A stretch of 64,000 nt of DNA from Lepisosteus oculatus. Lineage: Eukaryota > Chordata > Actinopteri > Semionotiformes > Lepisosteidae. Each line of letters opens with the position of its first letter. Position 1 is the first letter of the stretch. The translations under genes and the position numbers were made by a program. The DNA lies in NCBI RefSeq assembly GCF_040954835.1, contig NC_090711.1:9803501-9867500 (forward strand), given 5' to 3'. Under the pieces are notes generated by a model. That model was not told the DNA's origin and made no database searches. It saw only the letters and a program-made list of their open reading frames with translations. Below, piece after piece: positions 24,401 to 35,396 of this stretch.

Positions 24401-27400
24401 TAAGAACAAAATATACTGTTGTCCTTTTTTGAGGATCAAGTCAACATCGGATTCAGAATTTAACTTGGAGTCCATAACAATCCCCAAGTACTTGTACCGT
24501 TCTACTAGCTCCACTGAATCTCCCCCGATGTAGGTTAGGGTGGGAGTGTGGGTGTTTTTCCTGAAATCAGTCATTTAGGGGTCTCTCCACCAGTGTGATG
24601 TGTTGTTCAGCATGTCTCGTTGCTCTTTTGTGGAGAATGCAGATGTTTCTGCTGCATACTTGCCTGGCATTGAGATCTGAACACCTTCATTGGTCTTCAG
24701 TCCTTCTCACTCACCTGTGGATTCGACTCCCTGAGGTTAAACCCTGAATTGTTATTTTAAGTTAAAAACAAATAAGGCTGAATACACCGTGATTTAAAAA
24801 AAAACAACACAATTTAAATCATTTTAGGTGCTATTGTGTAAATATATGGTTGTTTTTTTCAACTATAACATCCCTGCTGCCCTTTAGACTGTGATAAGTG
24901 GTTTAATTTCCTCATGCACATTAGTTTTATTTTTGTTTATCTGCTTGAAAATAGGTGTGACCCTCCCAGTCTTATACGTGTCAGTACAAGTCAGCATTCA
25001 GCATTTAATGAGTGTATTTTAAGCCTTTTCCAGCTAGACAATGAATTTTGACTGCACTCAGCTGAAGTTGTGTTCCAAGTCTTAATCCTGAGATCCACAC
25101 TGCCTGCTCTTTGCCAGTTGTTGGAAATAGTGAGGAAAACTTGTGTTACACATACAGTAGTGCTCAAATTCCAAACGTGCCAGTGGCAGTTTCTCTTTCT
25201 CTGAAGCGTCAAAGCTGCCACAGATGTAACCAATGTGGCCACCTGTGACTAGCAGGTGTGTGAGAGGTTTCCTGTAATGTGGGAGTTGGCTTGGAAAACC
25301 TGCACAGAGCACTGAAGTCAACAGTCTTTAAAGCTGTGAGGATGGGCTCTTTGTTTTCCCATTTAGCAGTGGACAGAGTCCTTGTCCCTCAAAAATGAAA
25401 TAATTCATAATTCGTCTCGGGGAACTATTTTGGGGAAGGGGGACATATTATTTATTTTTTTATTACGAAACCTGCTGATTTGATAAGTGTTGTTAAAGTG
25501 ACAGGTGTGGTAATGCAGTGTTGGAAATAATTGATGTCCATTTCCTTTTCCTTCATTTCAGGTACACAATGACCAAGTCTTCAGCTGTTTTGTTTATCCT
25601 CTTCTTCTCACTTGTCTTCAGACTAGAGGAGCCGGTATGTTTGCCCTCAGGAAAAAATATGGAGGCTGTGACAGTGCACCAAACTATTAGTATAATGAAC
25701 ACTTGCAATAGTCAAGACTGTGTGTATGTTTCTTTGTTTGGGAAGGATTTAAGCATAGGGAATTCTTACTTAACAGATAATTTTAAACCTGATGTTGAGT
25801 AGCTACTTCACAAACTGTTATAGTTTAGTTTGATCATTTTAATCGCATGCCTGCAGTATTGCAGTGTGTCCTCTTTAGAACATGAATATATTAATGTAAA
25901 AAAATAGAAATTGTGCCAACCTTTAAAAATGCATTAGTCCCTTGTGTTCTTTAGTGTGTATAGGTATTTGTTTATTAGGAGATAAACTAAAAGTGCACAG
26001 ATTAAGCTCATAATGAGGTAAAGGAAGATACAGATTTCAGAAAAAATTAATAGAACATCATTGATTGCTTCCAAGACAGAAGCTGTACAACCTTACTTCA
26101 CAACTGCTACATGCTCATGGATGTAAAAGAGCAAAGTACTGGGCGGTTTGGATGCGTTTGTGATCAAGCCATACTTGTCTTCATTGCCTGTGGTTCTGAC
26201 CCTGTCACTGCCTGCAGAACCCATTCCTGATTGTAGTAGTGCTCCTGATTGCCAGCGGTCTCTTCATGTTCACTTACGAGTCAACCCAGTTTAACATGGA
26301 AGGCTTCGTGCTGGTTTTGTTGGCTTCATTCATTGGAGGAATCCGCTGGACCCTCACGCAGATCCTCATGCAGAAGGCAGAGCTGGGTGAGTTACTGAGC
26401 CCAGAAATGCTACGCTAATCCTGAAGGTGCTGTCATAGACACAGTGTGCTGTTGCACTACTGCGTTGTCCCACTGAGACACAGAAGAGCACTTCACTGAA
26501 TAGTCAAAATCAGAATGTGTTTATTTAACTTCCCCAGTACAAACAGCTCTGCTTACTAGTCTGTTGTGTAAGGGGGCTGTTGTTTTGCAGGATTGCAGAA
26601 CCCAGTGGACACCATGTACCATCTGCAGCCCCTCATGCTTATCGGACTCTTTCCACTCTTCCTCTACAATGAAGGTAAGATGGTGCCCTCCAGTGGAGTA
26701 GTAAAGCACTGGTTCTGAAGGGAGGAAGGATCATATCTGTGTACTCTGTACTCTTTCTTTCATATCAGTGAACTGAACTAGTCCTTCAATAATTTGATGG
26801 ATTAACACAGTTCTATTAATATCACTGTTCTCCTTTCTCCTTTAATTTGTTTGATGTTTGGCAGGTATCTCTAAAAACAGAAAAGGCTTGTTAAAATGTT
26901 AGTTGCTATCTAAGATCTGCTGTTGCTTCTGTTCATACACTTTTTTTTCCCTAGAGATAATTGTTACATTTTATCACCTCCCTGTGCGATATCACCGGGT
27001 GTGTTTATGAGATTAGTAGGATTATGAAGAAAGTTTTTTATTTTCATATCACTGTATGAAGTATTTACGATCAGGTTTGATCTGCAGTTGATTTGTGAAT
27101 GAATGTTTCTCCAGGGCTGAGTCTGTGTGTGTCTGACAAGCTGTTCCGGGTCAGTGAACTGCCCCCCCTGCTCTACTCCTTACTGACCTTGTCTGTAGGA
27201 GGGTGCTTGGCTTTTGGGCTGGGCTTCTCCGAGTTTCTGCTCGTTTCCAAAACCTCCAGCCTCACCCTCTCCATAGCCGGCATCTTCAAGGTGAGCCAAT
27301 GACCAGTGTCTCTCACACACTCCGAACTGAGTGGGAGGAACATTGTGTGGGCACAGCAACAGGCACCACAATACTGTACAACACACGTGTTGCTTGAGCA

Positions 27401-28786
27401 CATTCCAGTATCTTAGCCAGTCAGTGCAATTTCTGTGGGTGTCAGATGCATACAGACAACCGAGAAATAAACTGTCCAAATATGGAAAGAACATGTAATA
27501 ATAATTCCTTACACTTATATAGCTCTTTTCTGGACACTCCACCTAAAGAAAGTGCTTTACAGGTAATGGGGGCTCCCCTCCACCACCACCAATGTGCAGC
27601 CCCACCTGGATAACATCACTCACCACACATCAGCTATCAATGAGGAGGAGAGCAGAGTGATAAAGCCAATTTATAGATATCGATTATTAGGAGGCCATGA
27701 TTGGTAAAGGCCAATAAGAAATGTGGCTAGGATACCGGGATAACACTATTTAAGTAGTGTAACATTAGTGTAACACTATTAAGAATGAAATATGTTGAGT
27801 TCCACAGATTCTTTGTACACGGTGTGTGGATTAAATTCTAAACATGCCAGTGTTAATGGGATATTTTATCCATAACTTTGAACGACTCATAGGATGGCTC
27901 CAGAGAGTGGTGTGCATATTTGTGGATATTTCACAATGAGTATTAGGATATTAGTGAACAGTATTAGGTCAATATAGGTATTATAGATCGGAACAAACCA
28001 TTGCTTGTTTTCTTCAACCTTACTACTTGTTCTTTAATATTCAGAATGTCTGCTGTGTTCACCTTTCTCTCCTTTGTCCACAGGAAGTGTGCACACTGCT
28101 GCTGGCTGCAGCACTCATGGGAGACAGTATGAGTCTTGTTAACTGGTTGGGCTTTGCCGTCTGTCTCTCGGGCATCTCTCTTCATGTGGGGCTCAAGACC
28201 TATTACTCCAAGGGTAAGGGATTTCTCTTGATTTGAGTATGTAGGATTAATATTTCTTGTATAAAATGGCTGTCAAAGCTGCAGAATACCAAACAACCTT
28301 TCTTTTTCCTCTTCAATACAGAAATCAAGAATGTAAAGTCCGTAAACACTTAAGGAATAACAAGCTCCTATGATCTCCATCTGGCCTGAATAGGGTGCTG
28401 AACAGGGTGCTGTTTAGAGCAAAAAAGGATCGGTCAAAATCAATAAATTCCACTCTTGATTTATTTTTAATTTTTTGCTGTTGACCCCTTCTACTGTCTT
28501 GAGAATTTTGGCTGCAAACTCACTGCAGAATTCAATCTTTTTGTCCTTTTCTTTCAAGAATACGGACATCCTAAATGTGGGTTCTGCTGTCTCCTGTGGT
28601 TTGATTCTTAGGGCAGGTTGGCTTTTCCAGCATTGCCTCGGTAATGTTAACAGCCTGTGTCTTGCAGGAAAGGTCTCCCAGAGCCGACTGCAGACCAGTA
28701 AAGGTGGGGCTCCTGAACTGGAGCTGCCCCTCCTGCACCACAGTGAAGGAGAAGAGGAGGGTGATGAGCGGGAGATCGTACACTGA
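21442..28786 (+). CDS. slc35c2: SLC35C2 nucleotide-sugar transporter-like protein, nine coding exons
   Basis: Coding exons: 21442-21552, 22771-22921, 23687-23750, 25562-25634, 26218-26386, 26591-26674, 27115-27290, 28084-28213, 28668-28786. All borders are GT-AG, phases agree, and the sum is 1,077 bases for 358 aa (human 365). Recognisable SLC35C2 segments in order include [115 protein letters not shown] and [19 protein letters not shown]. The acidic tail ([18 protein letters not shown]) parallels the human one. It is a multi-pass (about ten helices) drug/metabolite-transporter-fold protein. Mammalian SLC35C2 sits in Golgi/ERGIC and promotes Notch O-fucosylation; a GDP-fucose transport role is proposed but not settled. 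Introns carry a foldback element (intron 1), a LINE fragment (intron 3) and a 5S-SINE piece (intron 7). An alternative last exon is possible. Confidence 0.97.
21633..21767 (-). mobile_element. Foldback (inverted-repeat) element, Penelope-like tail
   Basis: Two near-identical arms, 21633-21682 and 21715-21767, are reverse complements around a 32-base spacer. On the minus strand the spacer reads CTGAAGAAGGCTCCACGGCC then GAAACG, a short hairpin flanked by CTGAAGA and GAAA. The arm ends in GGAATAAACCTATTACTT. The same block, unduplicated, occurs at 53939-54016. I recognise this layout as similar to tails of Penelope-like retroelements in fish, but the family call is from memory and uncertain. 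It lies in slc35c2 intron 1. Confidence 0.55.
23978..24720 (-). mobile_element. 5'-truncated LINE fragment in slc35c2 intron 3
   Basis: The minus-strand frame 24574-24143 encodes the C-terminal part of a non-LTR reverse transcriptase. Visible marks are [16 protein letters not shown], a block with [19 protein letters not shown], and [14 protein letters not shown]. This pattern is that of fish Rex1/CR1-like LINEs. The 3' tail (ctccggggataatgaagactctctc) ends near 23978. Only the last part of the element is present, as usual after truncated insertion, and it is antisense to slc35c2. The left limit near 24720 is approximate. Confidence 0.75.
26682..26698 (-). promoter_or_regulatory. CTCF-like motif in slc35c2 intron 6
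   Basis: Minus strand reads CTCCACTGGAGGGCACC, one mismatch to the CTCF core, seven bases inside the intron after coding exon 6. Confidence 0.35.
27502..27745 (-). mobile_element. 5'-truncated copy of a 5S-derived SINE in slc35c2 intron 7
   Basis: Shares long blocks with the fuller copy at 52285-52770: a CCCCACCTGGAT block, a gaggaggagagcagag block and a ttattaggaggccatgattg block. It ends before the 5S-like head, consistent with 5' truncation. Its tail resembles the L2-type end (acttatatagc...ctttacagg). Confidence 0.65.
28322..28353 (+). CDS. slc35c2: Possible alternative terminal coding exon of slc35c2
   Basis: A strong acceptor (ctttttcctcttcaatacag) ends at 28321. Splicing from the exon 8 donor at 28214 would continue in frame as [10 protein letters not shown] and stop at 28353, giving about 329 aa without the acidic tail. 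An AATAAA follows at 28442. Without transcripts it remains a hypothesis; the longer exon at 28668 is the conserved one. Confidence 0.35.
28442..28447 (+). terminator. Possible poly(A) signal for the short slc35c2 isoform
   Basis: AATAAA 89 bases after the stop of the alternative exon and upstream of the canonical last exon. Confidence 0.3.
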
Positions 28787-29715
28787 GGAAGACTCTGCCA
28801 GGATCATGTCTAGCTTGGTACGGTGAAGAGTCTTGCAGGCTCCCGATTTCAGGACCCTGAGAAGAATTTTTCAGTCATAGCTTGTCCGCCCCTGTGCTGG
28901 ACAGATGTCTCTGAGCCCTGGGTAACAGGATTTGAACAGTCTGGGTCTTGTTGAGTCTGTGTCCATTAGATAAACCGCAAGGCACTTTGCTGCTTGGTGG
29001 GGATTTTGCCTTATAATGACTTAAATGCCAAAAATGGTAACTAACTGTAGGCCTGGTCTGTGTGGCAGATCAGGTGCTGACTTTCACATTTTGCCATTAT
29101 TACTTTCAAGTACAGGGGACTGGTTTTACCAAGGCTAAACCATTTTTCTCTCCTGTATCCAATTACCTCATTTTATTGGTGAGTGTTTTTAAGTGGAACC
29201 AGAGAAATAATAGATATTTTTTTGCTGCTGTTAAATGTAAGTATGAGAAATGATACTTCACAGAAAGTATAAACCTCGCAAATACAATGGTGATTTGCTA
29301 TTATGTTTATTTGCTTTTGTCTGATTTTTACCTCTTTGCATGTATAACTGAACTGTGATAGATCTATATCAAGAAACATCTCGTTCAATTCTGATGTTTC
29401 ATTATCACAACCATTTTAAAATTATTTTTTTAATGCGCAGTTTAAGTTATAATCTGTCTTTTAAGAGAATATTGCCAACCAGCAAATGTAATGTTTTAGC
29501 ACTCTTGAGAATGTCAGATTTTGTTTGCCCGCCATTGGGCAGAGTAATAAGATTCTTTGTTTCTTTTCCGAATCAGATAGCAGCTGTAATGAAGGGCCAA
29601 TTAGATTTGTGTCTCTTTAGCAAGACTTTCATGCTTGCAGCTGAAGCAAAGACGTTCCTTAGCAAGGTTGCTGGTTTTATTGGTTTCATTACAAAATAAA
29701 CCTGGCGTAACACTG
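28787..29715 (+). other. slc35c2: slc35c2 3'UTR
   Basis: Non-coding, AT-rich sequence after the stop codon up to AATAAA at 29695-29700, the first perfect poly(A) hexamer I found downstream of the conserved stop. It carries no repeat I can identify. Confidence 0.5.
29695..29700 (+). terminator. Poly(A) signal AATAAA of slc35c2
   Basis: AATAAA within ttacaaaataaacctgg, about 910 bases after the canonical stop codon. Confidence 0.5.
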
Positions 29716-29719
29716 GCAC

Positions 29720-30770
29720 CATCATATGAGAGCACTGTGTTGTGAGCTGTTTTCTTATTCTAGATTTAACAGCACAGACAGATCAGACAGCACAAGCCTG
29801 AGCCCCTTTCCTTACTTGTGAGGTAGTGAGAGCAGTAATATCTGCTGAGTTGGAGATATTCAGAACTGCATTTATTTCCAGATGTTGTCCTTACTGGATT
29901 TACTAAGATTAAAGGTCCAATGGGCATCTGTGGCAGGATGCTTTATGGTTATTTTAAAATAGAGGGGGCCATGTTAGAGAATGGAGATAGTAGTAGTGTT
30001 GGTCAGAAAGAGACAATTCCATTGCACTGGAAGGTGAACTAATTACAGTAGGTGATGCCAGTAGTATTCTTTTCCTATTTGGGGTTAAACATCGTAATTG
30101 GGTTAATGTGACATTTTAGTGGGATTTTTTAAAACAATTGGCACATGGGAAAATAAGGTTCTCCTACATTCTTTCTGACACTTGGTTATAGGCTACATAA
30201 CCTTGATGCTTTACAGTATTTCTTTTGTGCTGACCACCAAACACTATAATACATCATGGACCTTTTGTAATTTAAAAAGATTGTGCTGGATATGAGTAAA
30301 AAACGTTTACTTAATACTTTAGAGCTTAACCTCAGACCCAGCTGTAAAAAAAGTCCATTTAATTCCCTACCTAAAAAGCAGAACAGCAACATTTGTTTCT
30401 TCATTACTGACCCCTTTTGTTGTAAGGTACTATAACAGGTCAATTTGACCATGTCTACATCAGGATAACTATAATCCACATAAGGTAGCTTTCAAAGAGC
30501 GGTCATCCCACAAAATAATACAATATAAATCTTTTCACTGCAGACACATGTGGAGGGCATGTTCTCTGGTCAGACGAATGAAACCCTGTACACCACAATG
30601 CATAATTGTGAAATATATTTTACCTGAATGCAGGAATTGCATGGAGGGCAACACAAGTTCTGTTGCAGAGCGTATTTAGGTCTAATCCAGTGACCCCCAT
30701 TCCACCCTACCATCACTTCCAAAGGTTGTATGCTGCAGGAAACAACCCACACTGAAGGTTCTGTTAATTG
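29720..30770. other. Intergenic between slc35c2 and hsp70 copy B, nothing recognised
   Basis: The two genes converge here tail to tail. The spacer is AT-rich, without long frames, known repeats or RNA genes that I can recognise. Confidence 0.5.
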
Positions 30771-30771
30771 T

Positions 30772-30777
30772 TTTATT
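30772..30777 (-). terminator. Poly(A) signal of hsp70 copy B
   Basis: TTTATT on the plus strand reads AATAAA on the minus strand, about 290 bases after the copy B stop codon. Confidence 0.55.
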
Positions 30778-31069
30778 TTAGGAAAAATGAAATGCTGTGC
30801 TTGGATTTACAAATGAGAAACATTTAAAATATAATACAAAAACATACATCTGTACACAAAAAGGAAATAAAGTACACAGATTTAAGAGACGACAACATTT
30901 GAAGATCACGAATGAATCCACAATTTCTATAACAACTAATTGCTACAGTTATGGAACGAATGTTTCTTCAGCAATGTTTGCACAACTTTCTTTGAAAGTT
31001 CTTAGCACCAGGCCTTGTCATCACATTCATGTTTACAACCTTCATACAACTTTGCCTGTATCAGTTCTT

Positions 31070-32386
31070 TTAATCCACCTCCTCAATGGTGGGCCCCTGG
31101 GAGGCATTCCCTGAGCCTGCCCGTGCTTGGCTACCACAGCCTCCTGCTGGCATGCCTCCTGGCATCCCTCCCTGGTACAGCTTGGTGATGATGGGGTTGC
31201 ACACTTTCTCCAGCTCTTTCAGCTGGTGCTCGTACTCCTCCTTCTCTGCCAGCTGGTTGTTTTCCAGCCAGGCAATGGTTTGGTTGCATTTCTCAACAAC
31301 CTTCTTCTTGTCCTCCTCGCTGATCTTGCCTTTCATGTTTTCATCCTCCACACTGCTCTTCATGTTGAAGGCGTAGGACTCCAGGGCATTCTTGGCTGCG
31401 ATCTTCTCCCTCTGAGCATCGTCGTCTGCTTTGTACCTCTCGGCGTCCTGCACCATCTTCTCAATTTCCTCTTTGCTCAGCCGGCCCTTGTCATTGGTGA
31501 TGGTGATCTTGTTCTCTTTGCCAGTGCTTTTGTCCACTGCAGACACATTCAGAATGCCATTGGCATCAATGTCAAAGGTCACCTCGATCTGTGGCACCCC
31601 TCGTGGGGCAGGGGGGATACCCGTCAGCTCAAACTTGCCCAGAAGGTTGTTGTCCTTGGTCATGGCTCTTTCCCCTTCGTACACCTGGATCAGGACACCA
31701 GGCTGGTTGTCTGCATAAGTAGTGAATGTCTGGGTTTGCTTGGTGGGAATGGTAGTGTTGCGCTTAATGAGGGCTGTCATGACTCCTCCTGCAGTCTCGA
31801 TGCCCAACGACAGTGGAGCCACGTCCAGCAGCAGTAAGTCTTGCACATTCTCAGAGGTGTCGCCCATGAGGATGGCTGCCTGCACAGCTGCACCATAGGC
31901 CACAGCCTCATCGGGGTTGATGCTCTTGTTCAGCTCCCTGCCATTGAAGAAGTCCTGCAGCAGTTTCTGGATCCTGGGGATGCGAGTGGAGCCTCCAACA
32001 AGGACGATGTCATGGATTTGAGACTTGTCCATCTTGGCATCTCTGAGTGCCTTCTCAACCGGCTCCAGGGTCCCTCTGAAGAGGTCGGAGTTCATCTCCT
32101 CAAAACGAGCCCTGGTAATAGAGGTGTAGAAGTCGATGCCTTCATACAGAGAGTCGATTTCGATGCTGGCCTGAGAGCTGGACGACAGGGTTCTCTTGGC
32201 TCTCTCACATGCGGTGCGCAGTCTCCTCAGTGCTCTTTTGTTCTGGCTGATGTCCTTCTTGTATTTCCTCTTGAACTCTTCCACAAAGTGGTTGACCATG
32301 CGGTTGTCAAAGTCCTCCCCACCCAGATGTGTGTCCCCTGCTGTGGCCTTGACCTCAAAGATCCCGTCCTCGATGGTAAGGATGGA

Positions 32387-32418
<32 letters not shown>

Positions 32419-33013
32419 TCAAGACGTTGCGCTCTCCTCTCTTGCCCTTATCCAGCCCGTAAGCGATGGCAGCTGCTGTGGGCTCATTGATGATTCTCAG
32501 CACAGTCAGTCCAGCAATAACACCGGCGTCTTTGGTCGCCTGGCGCTGGGAGTCATTGAAGTAGGCAGGAACGGTGATGACGGCATTGGAGACTTTCTGT
32601 CCCAGGTACGCCTCGGCAATCTCCTTCATCTTAGTCAGGACCATAGAGGAGATCTCTTCTGGGTAGAAGGTCTTATTCTCTCCTTTGTACTCCACCTGCA
32701 CCTTGGGCTTGCCTCCATCACTGATCACCTTGAAGGGCCAGTGCTTCATATCGGACTGCACAACAGGGTCTTCGTACTTCCTGCCAATCAGCCGCTTCGC
32801 ATCAAAGATGGTGTTATTGGGGTTCATGGCCACCTGGTTCTTGGCTGCATCTCCAATGAGCCTCTCCGTGTCAGTGAAGGCCACATAGCTCGGGGTGGTC
32901 CTGTTGCCCTGGTCGTTGGCGATGATCTCCACCTTGCCATGCTGGAACACCCCCACACAGGAGTAGGTGGTGCCCAGGTCGATCCCAATAGACACTCCCT
33001 TGGGTGCAGACAT
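31070..33013 (-). CDS. hsp70: Inducible cytosolic Hsp70, copy B (647 aa)
   Basis: The minus-strand single coding exon has the complete nucleotide-binding domain (IDLGTTYS at residues 11-18, [14 protein letters not shown] near 200, [11 protein letters not shown] near 336), linker [10 protein letters not shown], substrate-binding domain, lid and EEVD end. The start [10 protein letters not shown] lies 13 bases after an acceptor (tgtatttacag, exon from 33026). Private residues are IAGLTVLRI (N in A and C) and WLENNQ (K in A and C). The tail [16 protein letters not shown] is shared with copy A, with one S/G difference, whereas body residues such as TTYADNQP and YKADDD are shared with C. It is transcribed away from copy C and converges on slc35c2. 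Function is the same as for copy A: ATP-driven chaperone, expected to be heat inducible from its promoter. Confidence 0.97.
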
Positions 33014-33999
33014 TCTTGTAGTTACTCTGTAAATACACAGTAACTTTTACTGTTCAAATCATCAAGGTGCATAATACATATTGTATTTATAATTGTAATT
33101 TACAAATGTGAGTGACGTGACCTTTCTCTATGAATAAGATGACCAAATAAATAATAATTTAATATTTTATAAATAATTTACATTCACAATTTGAGATATG
33201 GGTTTTAAATCTGCCCTTAAACATAAAAAAATGAATTTGTCCATTAAAATCCCTGGGTGGTGTTCATAAGGTGTTAACCCTGCCGTCCGGACTAAATTAC
33301 ACACAGGGCACATTTACTATAACCTCACATTTTACACATGGGAGGAAGCTACTTTTAACACTTCTGAAGTGGCTCACCGAGCAGCATAACGTACTGCAGC
33401 TTCACTGCATAGCAGACTACACTAAAAAGTGAAAGTTACGAGATTATCTCCTCTAGTCAAATAATCATGTCATCGTAATCCTCCTTTTCACCACGCTAAA
33501 CGGCTTGTATGTATTCGTTTTCTGTGTTCGTACAATGAAAACTACCAAATGACCACAGACAGAAATTAATTTGTATGCGTAGTATTTGACGCTTTGAAGT
33601 TATAAGAAAATCAGACAGACGTCGGACAAAAACAGACAGCTCTCTCTGAATATAAAAAAATCAACTTCGCAGTGTATTTATAATCTAAACAGGATTACAC
33701 AAGAATCAAAAAGTGTTATGTCATTATGAAATATTTAATCGTTTGCGTGCTTTAGTCGGGTGCTATTACGTTACTCGCCGAGGTACAATTCAACACACGA
33801 TAAGCCATTCTTGTTTTACAAGTTACTGTCAGCAAAGGCACCAATACCAGCAGAATTAAAACATCACCACTTTTCCTATTTTCTTTTATCAACTACGTTG
33901 TCATACACATATGAATCCATTTAAATTAGACACTGAAAAGTCCCAAGTCGTACGCATCATTGTTTAGAATAAAGTTTCTAATGTTGCGCAGTATCTTAC

Positions 34000-34088
34000 C
34001 GTCTGTGTTCGTCTCCACTAAAGCTCCCTGATCAGCTCCTGTCCGGCGCAACTTCAGGTCTCCAGTGTACTTGACTCTGCTACTGTAC
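34000..34088 (-). other. Inferred 5'UTR exon 1 of hsp70 copy B
   Basis: Downstream of a TATA-like box on the minus strand, the exon runs to a donor (cagacg|gtaagatac) whose GT is at 33999-33998. The acceptor is at 33028-33027, giving a 971-base 5'UTR intron. The transcription start near 34085 is inferred from the TATA position. Confidence 0.65.
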
Positions 34089-34089
34089 G

Positions 34090-34320
34090 TACTGTAGCCG
34101 CAGCCTGGCTTTTATCTCGCCATCCGCTGTTCCAGAAACCTCTGGTAAAGTCATGACCAATAAAAACGCACGTTTTTGTTTACCTTGACAACAGTAGCCA
34201 TGTGTGTCTCTGACGACGAATCAAGGCGAACCGTTGAGAATGTTCTCGAAAGGACCGGAAGGTACTGACGAATCGGAGCGCCGGCAAGTGTACACTTTCC
34301 AGAAAAGGTAACCAATGAAA
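34090..34320 (-). promoter_or_regulatory. Heat-shock promoter of hsp70 copy B
   Basis: HSE units: TTCCAGAA at 34130-34137; three contiguous perfect units agaat-gttct-cgaaa at 34237-34251, followed at correct spacing by ggaag; TTCCAGAA at 34297-34304. A TATA-like GATAAAAG (minus strand) lies at 34109-34116. CCAAT sequences lie at about 34157 and 34312. This is the strongest heat-shock element array of the three copies. Confidence 0.82.
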
Positions 34321-34785
34321 CAACACGGTTGGAGCTGAACTCAGTCATTCATAACGTACAGACCTCAAATCGTTACGACGAACTTACTGTTAATTAGTGA
34401 GCCCAGGTTAATAAGTGTCCGCCTCCACAGATATTGAATTTGCTTCTGTACTTATAGTGCTGAATTACTGTGTTAAAGCGCTGTTCTTCGTTACACCGAG
34501 AAATTCATTCTTGATCAGTCTGGTAATTTATCTCAAATGACAGGAAACTTGAAAACGTTTTGTGTCTCGTAGCGTCACCAGTTGTCAAACCCCAATTTTA
34601 AACAAAAAATGAATCAAGACCAACGTACTCAAAGTTTAGGAAAACATGACCTACAGTTCCAAAGTTTTATAATTTACAGTACATCCAACTAAATCTTAGA
34701 ACAGAGAATGAACGAATACTACGACTTAATGTATTGAGATCCTCACTACATAAATCTATATTTTCACCACCAGGACTACTCCTGC

Positions 34786-34786
34786 A

Positions 34787-34838
<52 letters not shown>

Positions 34839-34912
34839 TGATGATAGCTCCACTCTTATTTTCATCAATTTCCCTACGGGATTAATAAAGATTAATAAAG
34901 TATTACTCTATT
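34786..34912. repeat. (AAT)n microsatellite plus retroelement-tail remnant
   Basis: About 17 AAT units span 34786-34837, between hsp70 copies B and C. Next to it, tttccctacgggattaataa agattaataaag (34870-34901) resembles the common 3' tail of fish non-LTR elements, which often end in simple repeats. Confidence 0.7.
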
Positions 34913-35224
34913 TGTATCTCTTTTATGTGACAAATCAACAACAATCGTTTTGTTTTCTTGTCGTTATAAGAGAACACATCTCCGATAAAAAAGAAAAGTC
35001 GTTAGGAAGGTTAAAACTTTAAGTGAATGTGCCTGGAGCCTAAAAGTACAGTCACTTCGGTTTATCTTTGCGGATAAAATACTTTTTTTTTCCTTTTTTT
35101 AATAAGGTTTACGAGAGAATCGCACCGAGCTCATCGGTCGCGGTAAGAGCCGCGGACTCGCACCGAAGCCCCTGGATGTTTCTGCGGCGCCGCTGCCCGG
35201 GGAGAGACGGCGAAGCGCGGAGAG

Positions 35225-35290
35225 CTGACTGGATTGTTCTGGAAGCGGGGCGCTGGGAGTCTTAAACCAGGGCGAGACGCCGCTCCGCTC
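35225..35290 (+). promoter_or_regulatory. Probable promoter of hsp70 copy C
   Basis: One perfect HSE core, TTCTGGAA, at 35237-35244, followed by a TATA-like CTTAAA at 35261-35266 in a GC-rich stretch. A second AT-rich box, gataaaata near 35073, could serve an upstream start. HSE content is lower than for A and B, unless the array at 34130-34304 acts in both directions. Confidence 0.55.
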
Positions 35291-35291
35291 A

Positions 35292-35396
35292 CACGCCAGA
35301 GCGCAGCGCTGAAGCCCAGACGGACCGACCGAGAGGAAAGCACAGCCTCCCAACGAAGCGCCCGTCCTTAACCCTTAGGAAGAGGAACCGCTTTTT
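35292..35396 (+). other. Inferred 5'UTR exon 1 of hsp70 copy C
   Basis: GC-rich leader ending at a donor (gctttttgtaagttc) with GT at 35397. The acceptor (tgttactgtacag) ends at 36145, 13 bases before the ATG, so the intron is 749 bases and strongly AT-rich. The base before the GT is T rather than G, a weaker donor than in A and B. Confidence 0.55.
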
